Assembly (NCBI GenBank): GCA_039657365.1
Contig: CM077585.1
Coordinates: forward strand, 10,758,037 to 10,822,036
DNA: 64,000 bases
DNA from: Stephania yunnanensis
Taxonomy: Eukaryota > Streptophyta > Magnoliopsida > Ranunculales > Menispermaceae
Reading direction: 5' to 3'
The number at the start of each line of letters is the position of its first letter. Positions within the stretch are counted from its first letter, which is position 1. The notes below the pieces were generated by a model, which was given only the letters and a program-made list of their open reading frames with translations, was not told where the DNA came from and did not search any database. The position numbers were made by a program, and so were the translations under genes. Positions 1 to 12,304 of the stretch are shown piece after piece.

Positions 1-1107
1 AGTTTTGGTTAGAATTTCTTAAGGACTTAGAGACTGAATTAGGGGTTCTAAATGTAGGGTATAAGACCTAAGTTGATCACAAATGATAGGTGTTAGATCC
101 CCAGGAAAGCATGAGTGACTCGTAAAATTATGGAAGTTGGAACGAATACCTAAACTGAGGTAAATATGGATTCACTTATTTATCAATATTGCTTGGGCAT
201 CCTAGTATATATAGTTCATGTAATTTATAAACTGAATGAGGTACTATCTACACAATGATGGTTTTAATAAATGGAAAATGGTGTTTACTGTGATTCACGA
301 GAGTAAGTTCTTGAGACGGAGACTGGGTTATATAGGAGATGGGTTACCTTCCCAGACTTTATGTAGCTTCATACTCATTAAATAGTTTATGTCGATTACA
401 TACTCACTAGAGGGTCTCAAATAGAACTATCGGGCGATAATGGATTGGCTAGATAGAACATCGGTTAATGTGTTGGTCTAGCAATCGCATTAATGGCATT
501 GGTGGGTAATCGACCTTAATTTTATAAATAAAATGGGAATCATAGTGTAATAGTTATTGATGTTTGACTTTTATCCATTATTTATTGAATTTTATGCTTT
601 CCCTATTCTTGTTAGTTAACATTAGTGCATATTGTTAGTGCATAATGTTCTTCATTATCATACGGAATGTTGATAGCTATGTGAATCCTTACTTACTGAG
701 TAAGTTGGAGCGCTCACCGTAAATTAATATTTTAGAAAAGTTGATGAGTGATACGGCTATGGGATAGAGAAGATTTAATAGTCCTGATCTTCTCTTCGTT
801 GTAATGAATCTCCCTTATTATATATATTTGTATTGAATTATAGTTTTGCAATATCATAAGGGATGAGAGGTTTTGTATAACTGAGGTTTATTCTGGTTTG
901 ATTTGGTACTATATATCGTATTTATTATCAAAAAAAATTTAATTTCCACTTCAATTAATATTTTTTGACATTGATATCTGATATATAGTAGTGTTTATCA
1001 GGTGTAAATGGAGAGGCTGCTAGCTTTAGTTAAGTCTAATGGGATTAACGGAGCGTAATTAGGGTTTCAGGCCAGGTATCGCCCTAATCTGGTTAAGGGA
1101 TGCTACA
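1..1107 (+). repeat. 5' LTR (right part only)
   Basis: This segment aligns to about 7138-8268 of the downstream LTR and ends at the same TGCTACA. About 1 kb of this LTR should lie to the left of the window. Where the 3' LTR has a long AT microsatellite, this copy has only a short TA run near 820. Confidence 0.85.
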
Positions 1108-1109
1108 GC

Positions 1110-1122
1110 TTGGTATAAGAGC
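1110..1122 (+). other. Primer-binding site, tRNA-iMet type
   Basis: TTGGTATAAGAGC begins 2 bases after the LTR end. The standard plant site complementary to the 3' end of initiator tRNA-Met is TGGTATCAGAGC, so one position differs. It would prime minus-strand cDNA synthesis. Confidence 0.85.
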
Positions 1123-1183
1123 CCAAGGTTTATCAATCTTAAGGTTTATCACTTTCGAGTTAAGTGGTAACTCTTAATACAAT

Positions 1184-1416
1184 TTGGTATTAGAGACTGA
1201 GTTTAAGGGCTTTGTTACATTCAATAACTCTGATATAGTTTGGTATCGGAGACATGTCAAAGCCTACTCCAAAGCTTAAGGTGATTAATTCTAATACATT
1301 TTGGTATTAGAGATTACTTAAGAGAATAAAATTATTACTTGGAAATAACTGATAACTCAGACACAGTTGGGTATCAAAGTTTAAGGTTATTGACTTTGAT
1401 ATACCTTAGTATTATA
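1184..1416 (+). repeat. Series of PBS-like motifs downstream of the true PBS
   Basis: After the true site at 1110, the core TTGGTATNRGAG recurs at 1184, 1240 and 1301. A weaker copy (TTGGGTATCAAAG) lies at 1367 and a remnant (CCTTAGTATTATA) near 1404. Spacings are 74, 56, 61, 66 and about 37 bases. Flanks also repeat: each copy follows an AACTC-TNATACA-like stretch and most are followed by TTTAAGG. The simplest reading is tandem duplication of a roughly 60-75 base leader unit that includes the primer site. Confidence 0.7.
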
Positions 1417-1419
1417 CCC

Positions 1420-4400
1420 TAAATTTATTGACTCTGAGAGTTATCTAGAGTTATGAATAAGCGTAAGGTATGATAAACGGTTTTATCATGATTTTTGGGG
1501 TAACCAAAAAATAAAATACTGAGATACATTATTTGTTGTACTTTATTATATCAATGTGGTAGATATAAAAGTTAGGTTTTTCCCGAATGATGATAAGATG
1601 GTTGAAGTCCATCAATTTTTCATGATATGAGAAACCATTAAAGGTAACAGTTTAAGAGAACCTTAACCTTGAGGAGTTCGAAAAAGGAAAAAAATAAGGA
1701 AAACCTTACAAAGATAAAAATTAAATTCATTCTTCGAGTAACTGTCTTCAGAGGTCTTTGTTCTTGCTGATATTATTACAAATAATAGTTAGTGAAGAAG
1801 TATCTATTAGATCTAGACCTTAAGACGTGTATTAGAAGAATGAAATTTATAAAACAATGGAATACTGAATGACTTTGGATGAAACCCAAAGATGGTAAGC
1901 CACTTTGAGTTGTGATTTAATACTAGTATTGAGACTAGTTGAGTAAGAATGAAACTTGTATAGTTGATAAATTAGTCGTTAATGATAAAAGCCTATTTGA
2001 GGTTAGGAAACTACTAATGTATTTATACTTCATAACATTATGAAGTACAAATTCTGGTTGTGGTGTGAATCTATATTGGAATGACAAACAAATTGTCAGG
2101 TAATGAAAGGTGAAATTGAGAATATTAAACTAGTAAAGTTTAAAGACAGTTTAATCCAGAACATAGTAGTGAGTTGGTAAAATATCCTAGTGTAATGTTT
2201 TGGACTGGTATAGTCTAAATTGGAGAGAATGAGTGATCAATAAATCTCAAGATTTAAGGAATCTAAAGAATATTGTACAATAATAGGAATGAGTATTCAT
2301 TGCCTAGGATTGACATCTCATTTTCATAATAAGGTGAAATCAATTGTTTCCAAGTGTTAGTTGAGATCTGGTTATCATAGTGGTATAATTAGAATTACGG
2401 ATATATTTAAAATGATTTCAAGCGGTTACTGAATCATTTTAAATGGATGGTGGAGGCCATTAGAACTTACTAAAACTCATGCCATGTTCATAAATAAAAG
2501 GTGTCAAGTCTACAAACCCTAATGTAATCAAGTTGTTACTGTGTTATCAATAATAACCTGAAATCTTTGAAGACTTAGAAGCTGCACGAGCATCACCATA
2601 CACAAATGTAAATTGTGACTAGATTTTGCGAGTGCCAGTACTAAGTTTTAAAGGTAAATTAATTGTATGAGTGTTAAATATTAACAACAAATAAAGGGAT
2701 GTAACTGGGACTGTGACAATATGGGATCGTCATATATTCAACGCATAGGTAAAAGAGAAAAGTAAATTTGAAACAATTAATATTACAAACGATTGATCTA
2801 GGGATTTTTGAAATCGTTGTGTAATTTATTCAGTTAACTCAAGTATGAGATTAATGTAAATTGAAATCATATACAAGGATTCCTTGGAAGAAATTTGAAG
2901 TATAGTTTGATTACAATGTTTGCTTGATAATATCTAAATTATGGAAGAAGTTAAAGGTTCATTCTAAGACTTCTTATTTAGTTGAGAATGTATGGTGACA
3001 CAGTAAAACAAAATTGTAGTTTATACTTCTATACATAGTTCGAGACTTGTGTGGAGAACTATAAGGGATTGATAATCTCGAGATAACTATTTGGTAATTA
3101 TACCAAATATGGAAGGCATCACTTGTTCAAAAGAGGGAAGGTTTATTGAGAATCTTTTAATCATTCATAGAGATTAATGAAAATCTTAGAAGAATCATTT
3201 AAAAACAATATGGAGGTATAAAGACTAGTGGATTGGTATAAGCAATGAATTCCAAACTATAGAAGTTTGAAAAAAGGAATTGTCATAGTGATAGAAATGG
3301 AAGGTGATATTGATACATTGAATTTTTGAAATGTTTCAAAATTCACTCTGAAACATCACTCAGTAAAGGTGATTATGTTCACAATGCCTAAAATAGGAAA
3401 ATACAGAGGATGTAGTTTTAGTAAAAAGCTGGTCAATAATATCTCTTGAATGAGACATGCAATGATGAATAATTGAAGTCTTATGCATGCTCATTATCAA
3501 TTGAGTTATCTGGATTGGTAACTACAAGTCTATTTTTTAGAGCTCAGATGAGAACTGAGCTAATGATTATTAATTAAGTGATGAGTTTTTGGAGAATTTT
3601 GATAGAGATTATCTAGTAGATCAAGATTTGACTACTAGTTATTGGTATTCGATATGGGTAATCGCATATTAGAATATTGAGCATGTAAAGAAAGTTCATG
3701 AAACTTGAATAAAAAAATATGGTAAGAATGTTATGAGAATCTCATAGATTTCTTTAAAAAGATTCATTCAGGCAAAATCCAAAATCATTGTGATAAAAAT
3801 AAGATGTTGATGACTTGGAATGAAAATTGACAGTGCCAGTTTTATAAAGAAATATGAGATATTTTAGCAAGTGGAAGCTGAGTGATATTAACCTGAAGGG
3901 TTATATTATTCTTTCCCTATACAAATGAAATTTCATGCTCATAAATTTATGATGGACTAACTTAAGTTGTGCTGGTAACTAAAGGTTGTTCATGTTGTAA
4001 ATGCAGGATTGGTAGAGTCTATAAATCTCTTGCTAGTATGGTGGTTAAGTTCTTGTGGAAGAGTAAGCGAGATATATGTGTGTAGAAATAGTTGAGAGTT
4101 ATAGAGAATCAGGATTGTTATTTCGGTAAGGAACCAAAAGCTTGATTCCTAGTGGGGAAGAGATGTATAGTAGCTGAGAGGGACCTTTCTTAATCTTAAC
4201 ACAATATATGTGCAGCTAATTTTAGTTCCACATAATATGATTTCCAAGCTTGTGACATAGAAGGTGATAGTTACTAGAAGAAATAATTTGTTGTGTGAGT
4301 TCTCTAGTATTGACATTGTCAAGCTATAAATGTTAAGGTGTTTTCCTTACAATTTATGTGTTTTACTTCATCATCAATTGGTTTGGGACGAGAAATAATG

Positions 4401-4485
4401 ATACAAGTTAATTTGAGCCTAAGTAATTAAGAACTTCACATAAATGTATTAACAGACTGTGGATATGCAATTACAACTTAAATAA
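1420..4485 (+). pseudogene. Degenerate gag to reverse transcriptase region
   Basis: About 3 kb lies between the leader and the recognisable RNase H. Position in the element predicts gag, protease and reverse transcriptase here. I see no open frame of useful length and could not recognise a protease DTG, a YxDD box or a CCHC knuckle by eye. It is listed as coding relic only because of its place. Confidence 0.5.
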
Positions 4486-4752
4486 ATGGAAAGATATATA
4501 AGGAAGTGTAGATGGCTTAAGTTTCTTAACAACTACGATTTCACTATAGAGTATCACTCAGATAAGGCAAATGAGGTTGTAGTTGCCTTAAGTAAGGGAA
4601 GAATAGGTATAAAAGATATAACTATTGCTAGAGCTTCTCAGTTTAGACATCTTGGGGAAGTATCTATGATGATGATTCGTGTAAGTTTTGCTAACACATC
4701 ATCAATTGAGAGAGTTAATCTCAGAGTTACTAATCTGTTATTTCGAGCTTAG
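4486..4752 (+). pseudogene. Ty3/gypsy RNase H C-terminus fragment
   Basis: The translation has WLKFLNNYDFTIEYHSDKAN followed by VVVALSKGR. This matches the conserved end of gypsy RNase H, where W-x-E-L-L-x-D-Y-D-x-x-I-x-Y-H-P-G-K-A-N-V-V-A-D-A-L-S-R is usual. The catalytic-region Asp of the final VADALS motif is changed (VVVALS). The frame then runs into the RNase H to integrase linker and stops at 4750-4752. RNase H would remove the RNA strand during cDNA synthesis; this copy is broken. Confidence 0.85.
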
Positions 4753-6090
4753 GCTTAGACTGAATCTTATATGATTCAGTGGGTGATTGTTTATCTAAAA
4801 GCTAATAATGATTATATAGTGCGTTGGAGATTAGAGGCTAGTGTAAATCATTTCGATTGGTTAGTTTCTAATAATGGTGCGTTCTGGCTCAGAGATAGAT
4901 TATGGATTCCAGCTCACAATTAGTTAAGGCAGGAGTTGCTACAAGAGTCTCATGGATATTTTTACTTTATTCATCTAAGTGACACTAATATGTATCGTGA
5001 TATGAGGCATATTTATTCATGGCCTAAGATGAAGACAGATATTGTTGAGTTTATGAAAAGATGGAGATATGTCAATTAATTAAGGCTAAGCATAGGAAAC
5101 CTAAAGCGTTATTACATTTGTTGCCTATTCTTGAGTGGAAATGGGAATGTATATCGATGGATTTTGTTTTCAGTCTACCTTTAAGTTAGTGTAAGCACAA
5201 TGTTGTATGGCTTGTAGTTAACAGGTAAACGAAGTTTATGCATTTCTTGCCAGTTTCTATACGAGATACTCTTGAACAATTATGTAAGGTGTACATAAGT
5301 GAGGTGCGTCAATTACTTCAGTTAGAGATATGAGATTCACATCTGGACTGTGGAATGAGTTAAAGAGACAGTTGAAAACTATTCTTAACCTCTGTATGGT
5401 ATGCCATCTCCAAACTGATGAATAAGCTGAACGGTTGATTTTGGTGCTAGAGGATATGCTTCGAGCTTATATCTTAGAGGGTTTGGTGGTAATTGAAATA
5501 AATACATTTTTCTGTATGAGTTGATTCAGGACTATATAGAGAGAATTCAACTGATTTACCAACGTTTAACTACGACACAACTATGATAAAAGAGATATGT
5601 CGATAAACATCATAGGTTATTGGAGTTTTCAAAGGACGATTACGTTCTATTGAAAGTCTTACTTATGAAAGGATTGTACAGATTTGGATTGCGAGGTAAG
5701 CTAGCTCCAAGGCGCATTAGGCTATTTAGAATACATGAAAGGATTGATCATGTTGCTTAAGGTTAGAATTGCCTCCTCAGTTAGTCGGAGGTCATAATGT
5801 CTTCCATGTATCTATTCTTTATAAGACGGAGACTCGATTCACTGTAAAGATTGATTGGAATGAATTTGATCTTTGGGAAGACTTATATTACAACGAACAG
5901 ATGATTCAGATACTTGATTGTAAGATTTAGAGGTTAAGAACTAAAGAAATTCCTTTGGTTAAGGTAAAATGGAAATTTCACGAAGATGAGGAACTAACCA
6001 ATGAGTGGGAGTCCTATATGAAAGTGCAGTTTCCATTTCTCTTCGAAACTAGAGGTAACTATTCATTTACTTTAATTTCGAGGATGAAAT
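4753..6090 (+). pseudogene. Ty3/gypsy integrase with chromodomain-like end, broken
   Basis: Frame-shifted and stop-containing, but blocks of chromovirus integrase can be read in order. The zinc-finger region has HGYFYFIHLSDTNMYRDMRH then YSWPKMKTDI. The catalytic core starts with EWKWECISMDF, the position of the first catalytic Asp. The second block reads RDMRFTSGLWNELK and then QTDE, a stop, AERL and LEDMLRAY, the region of the catalytic Glu. Next come LMKGLYRFGLRGKLAPRRI and HNVFHVSILYK. The end has IPLVKVKWKFHEDEELTNEW, the chromodomain-like tail of Tekay/Del elements, and the last bases before the LTR encode the remnant of the usual FEDEI tail. Integrase inserts the cDNA into chromatin. 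Confidence 0.85.
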
Positions 6091-6095
6091 TGTTT

Positions 6096-6109
6096 TAAAA
6101 TGGAGAGAC
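6096..6109 (+). other. Polypurine tract before 3' LTR
   Basis: The purine-rich stretch TTAAAATGGAGAGAC directly precedes the LTR start TGTAATGACC at 6110. Plus-strand cDNA synthesis would be primed here. It is shorter and less pure than usual, probably from decay. Confidence 0.7.
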
Positions 6110-6639
6110 TGTAATGACCTATTACTTTAAGCTGGTGATTAGTACTAATCCAAATACTAATTAAACCAAGTTAGGCTTGTGTAAGTCCGGCGTACCTTGA
6201 TTAACGTATGCGTATGTTTGCATGATGATTTGTGTTTCTTTGGATTGTTTAAGGAATTTTATAGATAGTAGTATAATAGAGAATTTATATACGAGCCTAT
6301 AATTAGAAAACACATAATTAACAATAAATTACCAGTACATCAGTGCGACGAGGGGGTTGGAGAATGAATGTGAACACCCGAGAAGATTCGTAGGCATGTC
6401 TGGTGAATTTATTGGTAAGAAAGTACACGCGATATATATTTATATATCTATTGGACATATAAACATATATAGAAAACTATAAGTTTGGTATGAATTATAT
6501 GCGGATCGTTGATCAGCCTCGAGATGAGCATAAGGGTTGATGATGTTAAAATTTTTGTCACATTAAGGAGTGTCATTTTAACGCATTAACCACTAGATTA
6601 GCCTCGAGATAGCTTGATGCATATCTTAAGGAAAACCCA

Positions 6640-6650
6640 TATATATAAAT
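6640..6650 (+). promoter_or_regulatory. TATA-like box in gypsy LTR
   Basis: TATATATAAAT lies in the LTR upstream of a purine-rich stretch that ends in a GTAAGG donor-like site at 6806. Its placement fits an RNA polymerase II promoter defining the start of the R region; no transcript evidence is available. Confidence 0.45.
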
Positions 6651-7951
6651 TGAAAATCTCAAGTTTATCCTTAGTTTCAATTCGATCTTTTGAGAAACGA
6701 GAGAGGAAAGTAGCTGAGGGCTTGATTTGGAGAGGATCAATCCAAGAGTTGATTTGGTGGGACTTGAGGAGCTTAATCAACTGAGAATTCAGAGATCATC
6801 ACTTTGGTAAGGTCATTTTTTGTTTTTGAAGTTTAATTTGATAGTAATTAAGTGATGATTTCTTTGTGAATCATGGTATTTGATGGTTGGAAATGATTTT
6901 TTACCTAATTAAAGGTCCTTCCCGATGATTTGGGAGAGTATTTGAGGCTGTGGTGATAATTTAGTAAAGGAACACTGGCTGTTGCCCTGTTCACTTTCAA
7001 GGCAGTGCAGACTTGAGCACACTCTATCGAGCAAAGGAACATGCTCCCTTCATCAATTGGGATGAAATCATTTGATGGAGTATGCCCCACCCAGTTAGGG
7101 AACATGCTCCCACCCCCGAGAATAGCAAATAACCTGAGTTTTGGTTATGATTTCTTAAGGACCTAGGGACTGAACTAGGGGTTCTAAATATAGGGTATTA
7201 GACTGAAATTGATCACAAATGGTTTATGATAGTTGTTGGATCCCCAAGAAAGTGTGAGTGACCTGGAAAGTTAGGAAAATTAGAACGAAAACATAAATCG
7301 AGGTGAGTATGGATTCGTTTATTTATTAATGTTGCCTGGCTATCGTAGTATATATATCATGTAGTTTATGAACTGAATGGATGAATATGTATGGTGGTTT
7401 TAATAAATGAAAAATGGTGTTTAGTGTGATTCACGAAAGTAAGATCTTGAGACTCGGACCAGGTTATATAGGAGATGGATTACTTTCCCGACCTATATAT
7501 AACTTCTTACTCAATTAAATAGGTTTTGTGGATTACATACTCACTAGAGGGTTTTAAATAGAACTATTGATCATTAATGGATTGGCTAGGCAGCACATCG
7601 GTCAATGTGTTGGTCTAGCAATTGCATTAATGGTGGTGGTGGGTAATCGATTCTAGTTTTATAAATAAAATGGGAATCATAATGTAATAGTCGTTGATGT
7701 TTGTTTTGCATCCATTATTTATTGAATGATATGCTTTCCATATCTTGTTAGTTAATGTTGGTGCATATTTTTATTGCATAATGTTCTTGATTATTATATG
7801 GAACGTTAATGGCTATGTGAATCCCTACTTACTGAGCGCGTTGGAGCGCTCACCCCAAATTAATATTTATGGAAAACCGACAAGCACTACAGCTATAATT
7901 TAGAAAATATTTAGGAGTATTGATCTTCTCTTCATTGTAATGAATCTCCTT

Positions 7952-7955
<4 letters not shown>

Positions 7956-7986
<31 letters not shown>
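7956..7986 (+). repeat. (AT)n microsatellite inside the 3' LTR
   Basis: A 31-base pure AT/TA run. The matching place in the 5' LTR near 820 has only about nine TA bases, so the run expanded, or the other shrank, after insertion. Confidence 0.9.
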
Positions 7987-7987
<1 letters not shown>

Positions 7988-8268
7988 TTGTATTGAATTA
8001 CAGTTTTGTAATAGCATAAGGGATGGGAGGTTTTGTATAATCGAGGTTTATTCCGATTTGATATGGTACTGTATATCATATTTATTATCGAAAAAGTTTT
8101 AATTTTCATTGCATTTAATATTTGTTTTACATCGATATTCGATATACAATGGTGTTTATCAAGTGTAAGAGGAGAAGTTGTTGGCTCTAGTTAAGTTTAG
8201 TGAGATTAACGGGGCTTAATTAGGGTTTTAGGTAGGGTATCACCGAAATGAGGTTAGGGGATGCTACA

Positions 8269-8439
8269 CATTTGGAACTTAGACTCGAACCTTATAATCC
8301 TAACTTAGAGTCTTAATTAGGAAGTAATGAGAGTTGGGAAAATTAAAACTTGAATTATATATATGTTATTTATCATATTGTACTATAGTATTATCGGTAG
8401 CTATGAACTAATCGAAATTTCGCCTTCATTGCGTATCGC
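8269..8439. other. Unassigned stretch between 3' LTR and gag relic
   Basis: Follows the 3' LTR end and leads into gag-like coding sequence of another element. No PBS is present at its start. It is probably a truncated leader of the second gypsy element. Confidence 0.3.
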
Positions 8440-8977
8440 GATGGTCGATCAGCTCGAGGCCAGTGGTAGTGGTGGTAGCTCAAACATACAGGGGAGGCTA
8501 GATGAGATGTCCCAGTTGGTCACATCTCACAACCATTAGCTTAAGGAGATCCTCTAGCTACCGAGGGCACAGGCTACATCATCACCATCGCCAATTACTA
8601 CAACAACGTCCCTTGTTCCTAAAGAGAGTGTATCTAATGTACATGCCACTACTGTATCTCCCACCATACTAACAGGACCCGTGATTGCTAAGATAGTGTA
8701 GGTGCAGACATAGACAATACTACTTACACCCTTACTTCGGTAGAGACCGCACTGACTATGCCTACAAAGACTAGTAAAAGGGTGACAGCTGAGGCAAGAC
8801 AGTTTCAAGAGTTCCAGAGACATATACTAGCTGAGTTCTACAAGGGCAGGAATCTCAATGGGGTAAAGAGATTTGTGATGAACCACGAGAAGATACACGA
8901 CGTCCTGGCCACATTGGAGCAAATGAGGCCGAGTATATCATCATGGCTGATGTTTGGAGAGGCCGATGCATGGTTAC
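8440..8977 (+). pseudogene. Gypsy gag N-terminal part, interrupted
   Basis: The higher GC and coding-like composition differ from the surroundings. The end of the stretch (frame from 8758) encodes a capsid-like segment with ARQFQEFQR, then a region ending GEADAWL. This corresponds to the conserved gypsy gag stretch around GEAxxWW. The frame is cut at 8978 by an LTR-like start (TGTGACATCC) and resumes at 12305. Stops are present upstream of 8758. Gag would form the virus-like particle of the element. Confidence 0.7.
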
Positions 8978-11900
8978 TGTGACATCCAAAAATTTTATAA
9001 ACTTAATTAGGCGGCTAATTAAGTATTTTCAGATTTAAATTGGGATTTAGGTGTCCAAGGTGGGACCCACATGTTACGAATCGGAGATTATGAATTTTAA
9101 TATTATTTTTGTGTATTTTGTGGCTATTTGATGTATTATACACTATTTCGATGCGAAATATGATTAAGTGGAGTGTAAACATGGTGTCCGTGAGTCTCAG
9201 AGTGCGTTGGAGAATTTTTTCCAATTTTGATAATTTCGGGGTTTTGTCTTGAGTACGTGTCGACACGAGTTCCGTGAGAGTTCAAATGTCGACCCGAGCA
9301 ACTATTTTGAGTTTCGCAAAAACTATTTAAAAGTAAGTTTGAAAATTCAAATTTTGGAATTTAAATAGACTAAATGAGTTGACATGGGCCCCACACTTTG
9401 ATTTGCGTGCAGACCAGTTATTTGAAAGTTTTGGAGCACTTCCATAAATTTTTCTACTTTTGACGAAATTGGGGTATTCTCGAGTATTGACTTGGACGTA
9501 AATTGAAAAGATAATAAATAAAATAAATAAAATAATAAATAAATTGATGGACGCCGAGTGACGCGTAGGGTCGAGGGTAACACGCGTGGGATGTACAATA
9601 GTGTGCATGCCCGAGGTTGGTCGTTGGCACGTATAGCGAAGTTATAGTTATGAAAATATATAGGTTTGTATATATTTATATATAATATAGTTTATATATA
9701 ATATAAACAAATGAATATTATAGTTTAAAATTAAATAAAAATATACATTGGATGCACCTCGAGATACAAGTAGCATTTTCATCGAAAAAGTAAATAATGG
9801 ATGATTTGGTGGCTGTTGGTGAGATGTATACACGTCTCGATTTGCATCTAAGTCGGGACAGGAGGTAGTTTGAGATGAGATGAAGTGCAAGATTTTGTTT
9901 CGCTTTTCGTGCCAGTTGACAGTGTTTGAGGTTGAGATTGGGTCCAAACTTATGCAAGTCTGGTTAATTATGACAAGAGGATTGGTTTGGAAGATTTTAA
10001 TGTCATGAAAAAGTTAAGGTTTTTATGGTTTTGGCATGACAAAAATCAGCGTTTTGGACGTTTTATGGAGATGGATTATTTTGTCAAGAGTTTGGTTCAA
10101 TTTAGTGAAAAATCGAATAAAAAATGAGAGTCGAAAATCAAGACTAGTCAAAATAGGGATTTCGAGAATTAACAAATAAAAAAACTAAGGTGCTTACAAG
10201 TAGCTGAGGGCTTATATATAAATATAAACCAAAAAAAAAAACAAATCAATCGATTTCCATTTTTTTCAAATAAGAGATACGATCAGAACGAATGTTATCA
10301 AACATTCTCTCTAGAAACTCACTCGTGGAATTCCCTACATCTGATTTTCATCCTGTTTCTTTCCACATAATTATAGAGCATCGTGAGACGGTCAGTTTGA
10401 TCTTAATCTTCACAGTGAAAATGCGGTATTCGGCCTACAATTTTGTAAATTCTCAATGTCGAGCATTTTTCCACAATTCAATTTGAATTCTCGCAATTTT
10501 TTGATTGCTTTCATGGGTTTTCGATAAACATTGGTAGGAATTGTTGTTAATTAGTATATTCGATTGATTTGCGTCAATTTGGTATGAATTCCACCAACGT
10601 GAGTTAGGGTTTTGATGAGGTGAACTAATGCAATCCAATTGATAATTATTTTGGAGATGTTTTAATAGTTGATATTGATTATTGGTTTTAATCCAATTTG
10701 ACACCACGGGTTGTGAAATTATTTTGATGTTAGTATCGAGTGGGTTAGTGGCATTTATTGTCAAGTATTGAGGATTTAATTGCGAAAATATTGATTTGGA
10801 AACATTTTTTAGTTCAAAATAAATAAAGTTTGCCTAGTTGAAATGCCATATAGAGAAGTTTATAACTTCTTCGTCAGTGATCCGATTTCAGTATTTTTAG
10901 AGCCTATGGAAAGTAGGTATTGAGTACTACAAGTTCCTTTATGGTTATCAACAAATATCGAGGTTTTCAAGGGTAAAAAGTTACCCCAAGTTGGCTAGTT
11001 GAAACCTAGTTGAAATAGTTATATAAATTAATATTTTTGGAAACTATTCTCAAACGTACTTTGATCGCGATTTTCATTGGGTTTTGTGATATGGTTTCAC
11101 TTTAAGCTTGATCCATAATATGATTGGGTATGCTGGAAAGCTATTGGAACTATTTTGAAAGTGATACGACACTTCAAGAACCCTGAAAATTAAGCTTGAA
11201 ATCGGTTGTTTATAATGTTAAGTAAATCTCATGGTAACCTTTACATTGTATGAGTATTTTTCGAATATAATTACATGCACGGTTTATCGCTGCATATTTA
11301 TTGATCATGCATTCACGAACACGAGAGGAAGGAGGCATTTGGTGGTCCCATTGTGTTCTTTGGCTATATGTAGTAGGATGAATATTGTGGTGCTCTACGA
11401 CTGGAGTCACTGATCATTATTGAAACTTGTTTCGAATAAGTAGTTTTATGATGTTGGCCAGGATCATTCTTGATGGAGAGTTAAGTGCGTGGCTTCTCGA
11501 GGGACTTTCTCTCATACTCATGAATCTTTATTATTGTTTACCCACCACTTTTGGGAAGACATCTACTGATTGTGGTCGATCAATAGAAATGGGATGGATT
11601 GCATACTTGTATATTTGTGATTCCTTGCGATATTATTGTTCGTTTAAATTCTTGGAAATCAATGCATTTGATTATTATAGGTGTACTACATAGTATGGGA
11701 TTTACTAATCTGGCATTATCGAATTTTATAATTGGATAATGACAGGTTCTAGCTACGACAAGGGAAATGGGAAGCTTTCCGATTGTATGTGACTGGTTTA
11801 ATTCTTTTCTCTATATGTATTGGTTTCTGAATATATTATATTGTATAAATAGGTTTATAGGTTCGAGTGTGATTAGGATCTCTTTTGGAATGTTATAGAG

Positions 11901-12304
11901 CTTAGGTAATGGGAGTTTAAGGATTTTGAAAATCTTAGATACGTTAGAATGAATAAATAATTTTTGTTAATGCAATACATATTGTTATGGGTGGATTGCG
12001 AGTCCTTCGGCATTTCCACCAAAGCTAAGTAGGTTTTGTTGAAGACTTTTAAAGGCCAAAACTTTCGGTGTAGGCTTAAAAATAGAGGAGGTGTTGTTGA
12101 AAAGTTTTTATGGAATTTCAAGGATTATTTAATTCATGTAAACAAACTTTAAGGTTTAAGATTCAGTTTAGAATCCTTAATGGTTGATTTTATATTTAAT
12201 GGTCACAAGATCTTATTCTTAATCATTTATTGATGAAAAGGTTAAGATTGCTAGATTATCAAAGGAGTTAAGGTAATTTAGGCTGGTCAGATGCTCGTCT
12301 GACA
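8978..12304 (+). mobile_element. Long LTR-like insertion (probable solo LTR, 3.3 kb) inside gag
   Basis: Starts TGTGACATCC and ends CTGACA, both fitting LTR termini. The gag frame broken at its left side resumes in register on the right when one 3-5 base flank copy is removed; flanks are GTTAC and GTTGA, an imperfect duplication. There is no pol sequence inside, so it looks like a solo LTR of a long-LTR chromovirus. It shares CACCTCGAGATAC (near 9755), CCCGAGGTTG (near 9609) and GTAGCTGAGGGCTT (near 10200) with other gypsy LTRs here. A piece near 11340-11525 reappears inverted at 23320-23525. Small open frames inside look like chance. Confidence 0.65.
10213..10226 (+). promoter_or_regulatory. 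TATA-like box in the inserted LTR
   Basis: TATATATAAATATA follows GTAGCTGAGGGCT, a stretch also present near 6710 in the other gypsy LTR. An A-rich tract follows. A promoter role is inferred from the LTR context. Confidence 0.4.

Larger units (their letters stand above)
1..8268 (+). mobile_element. Tekay/Del-like Ty3/gypsy retrotransposon, decayed
   Basis: A plus-strand LTR retrotransposon whose 5' LTR runs off the left edge. The first 1107 bases match the second half of the LTR at 6110-8268, roughly 85% by eye, with mostly C/T and G/A differences. Both LTR copies end in TGCTACA, and the 3' copy starts TGTAATGACC, giving the usual TG...CA ends. A primer-binding site for initiator tRNA-Met follows the 5' LTR and a purine-rich tract precedes the 3' LTR. 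Inside, only RNase H, integrase and the C-terminal chromodomain-like region can be recognised, and all carry stops. Long LTRs, the Met primer and the C-terminal sequence argue for the Tekay/Del chromovirus lineage; that assignment is inference. Confidence 0.85.
6110..8268 (+). repeat. 3' LTR, about 2.16 kb
   Basis: Starts TGTAATGACC after the purine tract and ends TGCTACA; its right half matches bases 1-1107. It contains two copies of the motif GCCTCGAGAT (near 6508 and 6601), a TATA-like box, a purine-rich presumed leader and a splice-donor-like CTTTGGTAAG. No primer-binding site follows it, as expected for a 3' LTR. The target duplication cannot be tested because the 5' end lies outside the window. 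Confidence 0.85.

Noticed and set aside
1110..1122. Possible tRNA gene at the primer-binding sites (also 34850, 39948, 61689)
   Set aside because: Only the 3' end complement of the tRNA is present, with no cloverleaf or A/B boxes.
9327..9957. Several overlapping minus-strand frames of 80-99 codons
   Set aside because: They lie antisense within a gypsy LTR, have no recognised domains and low-complexity AT-rich content.
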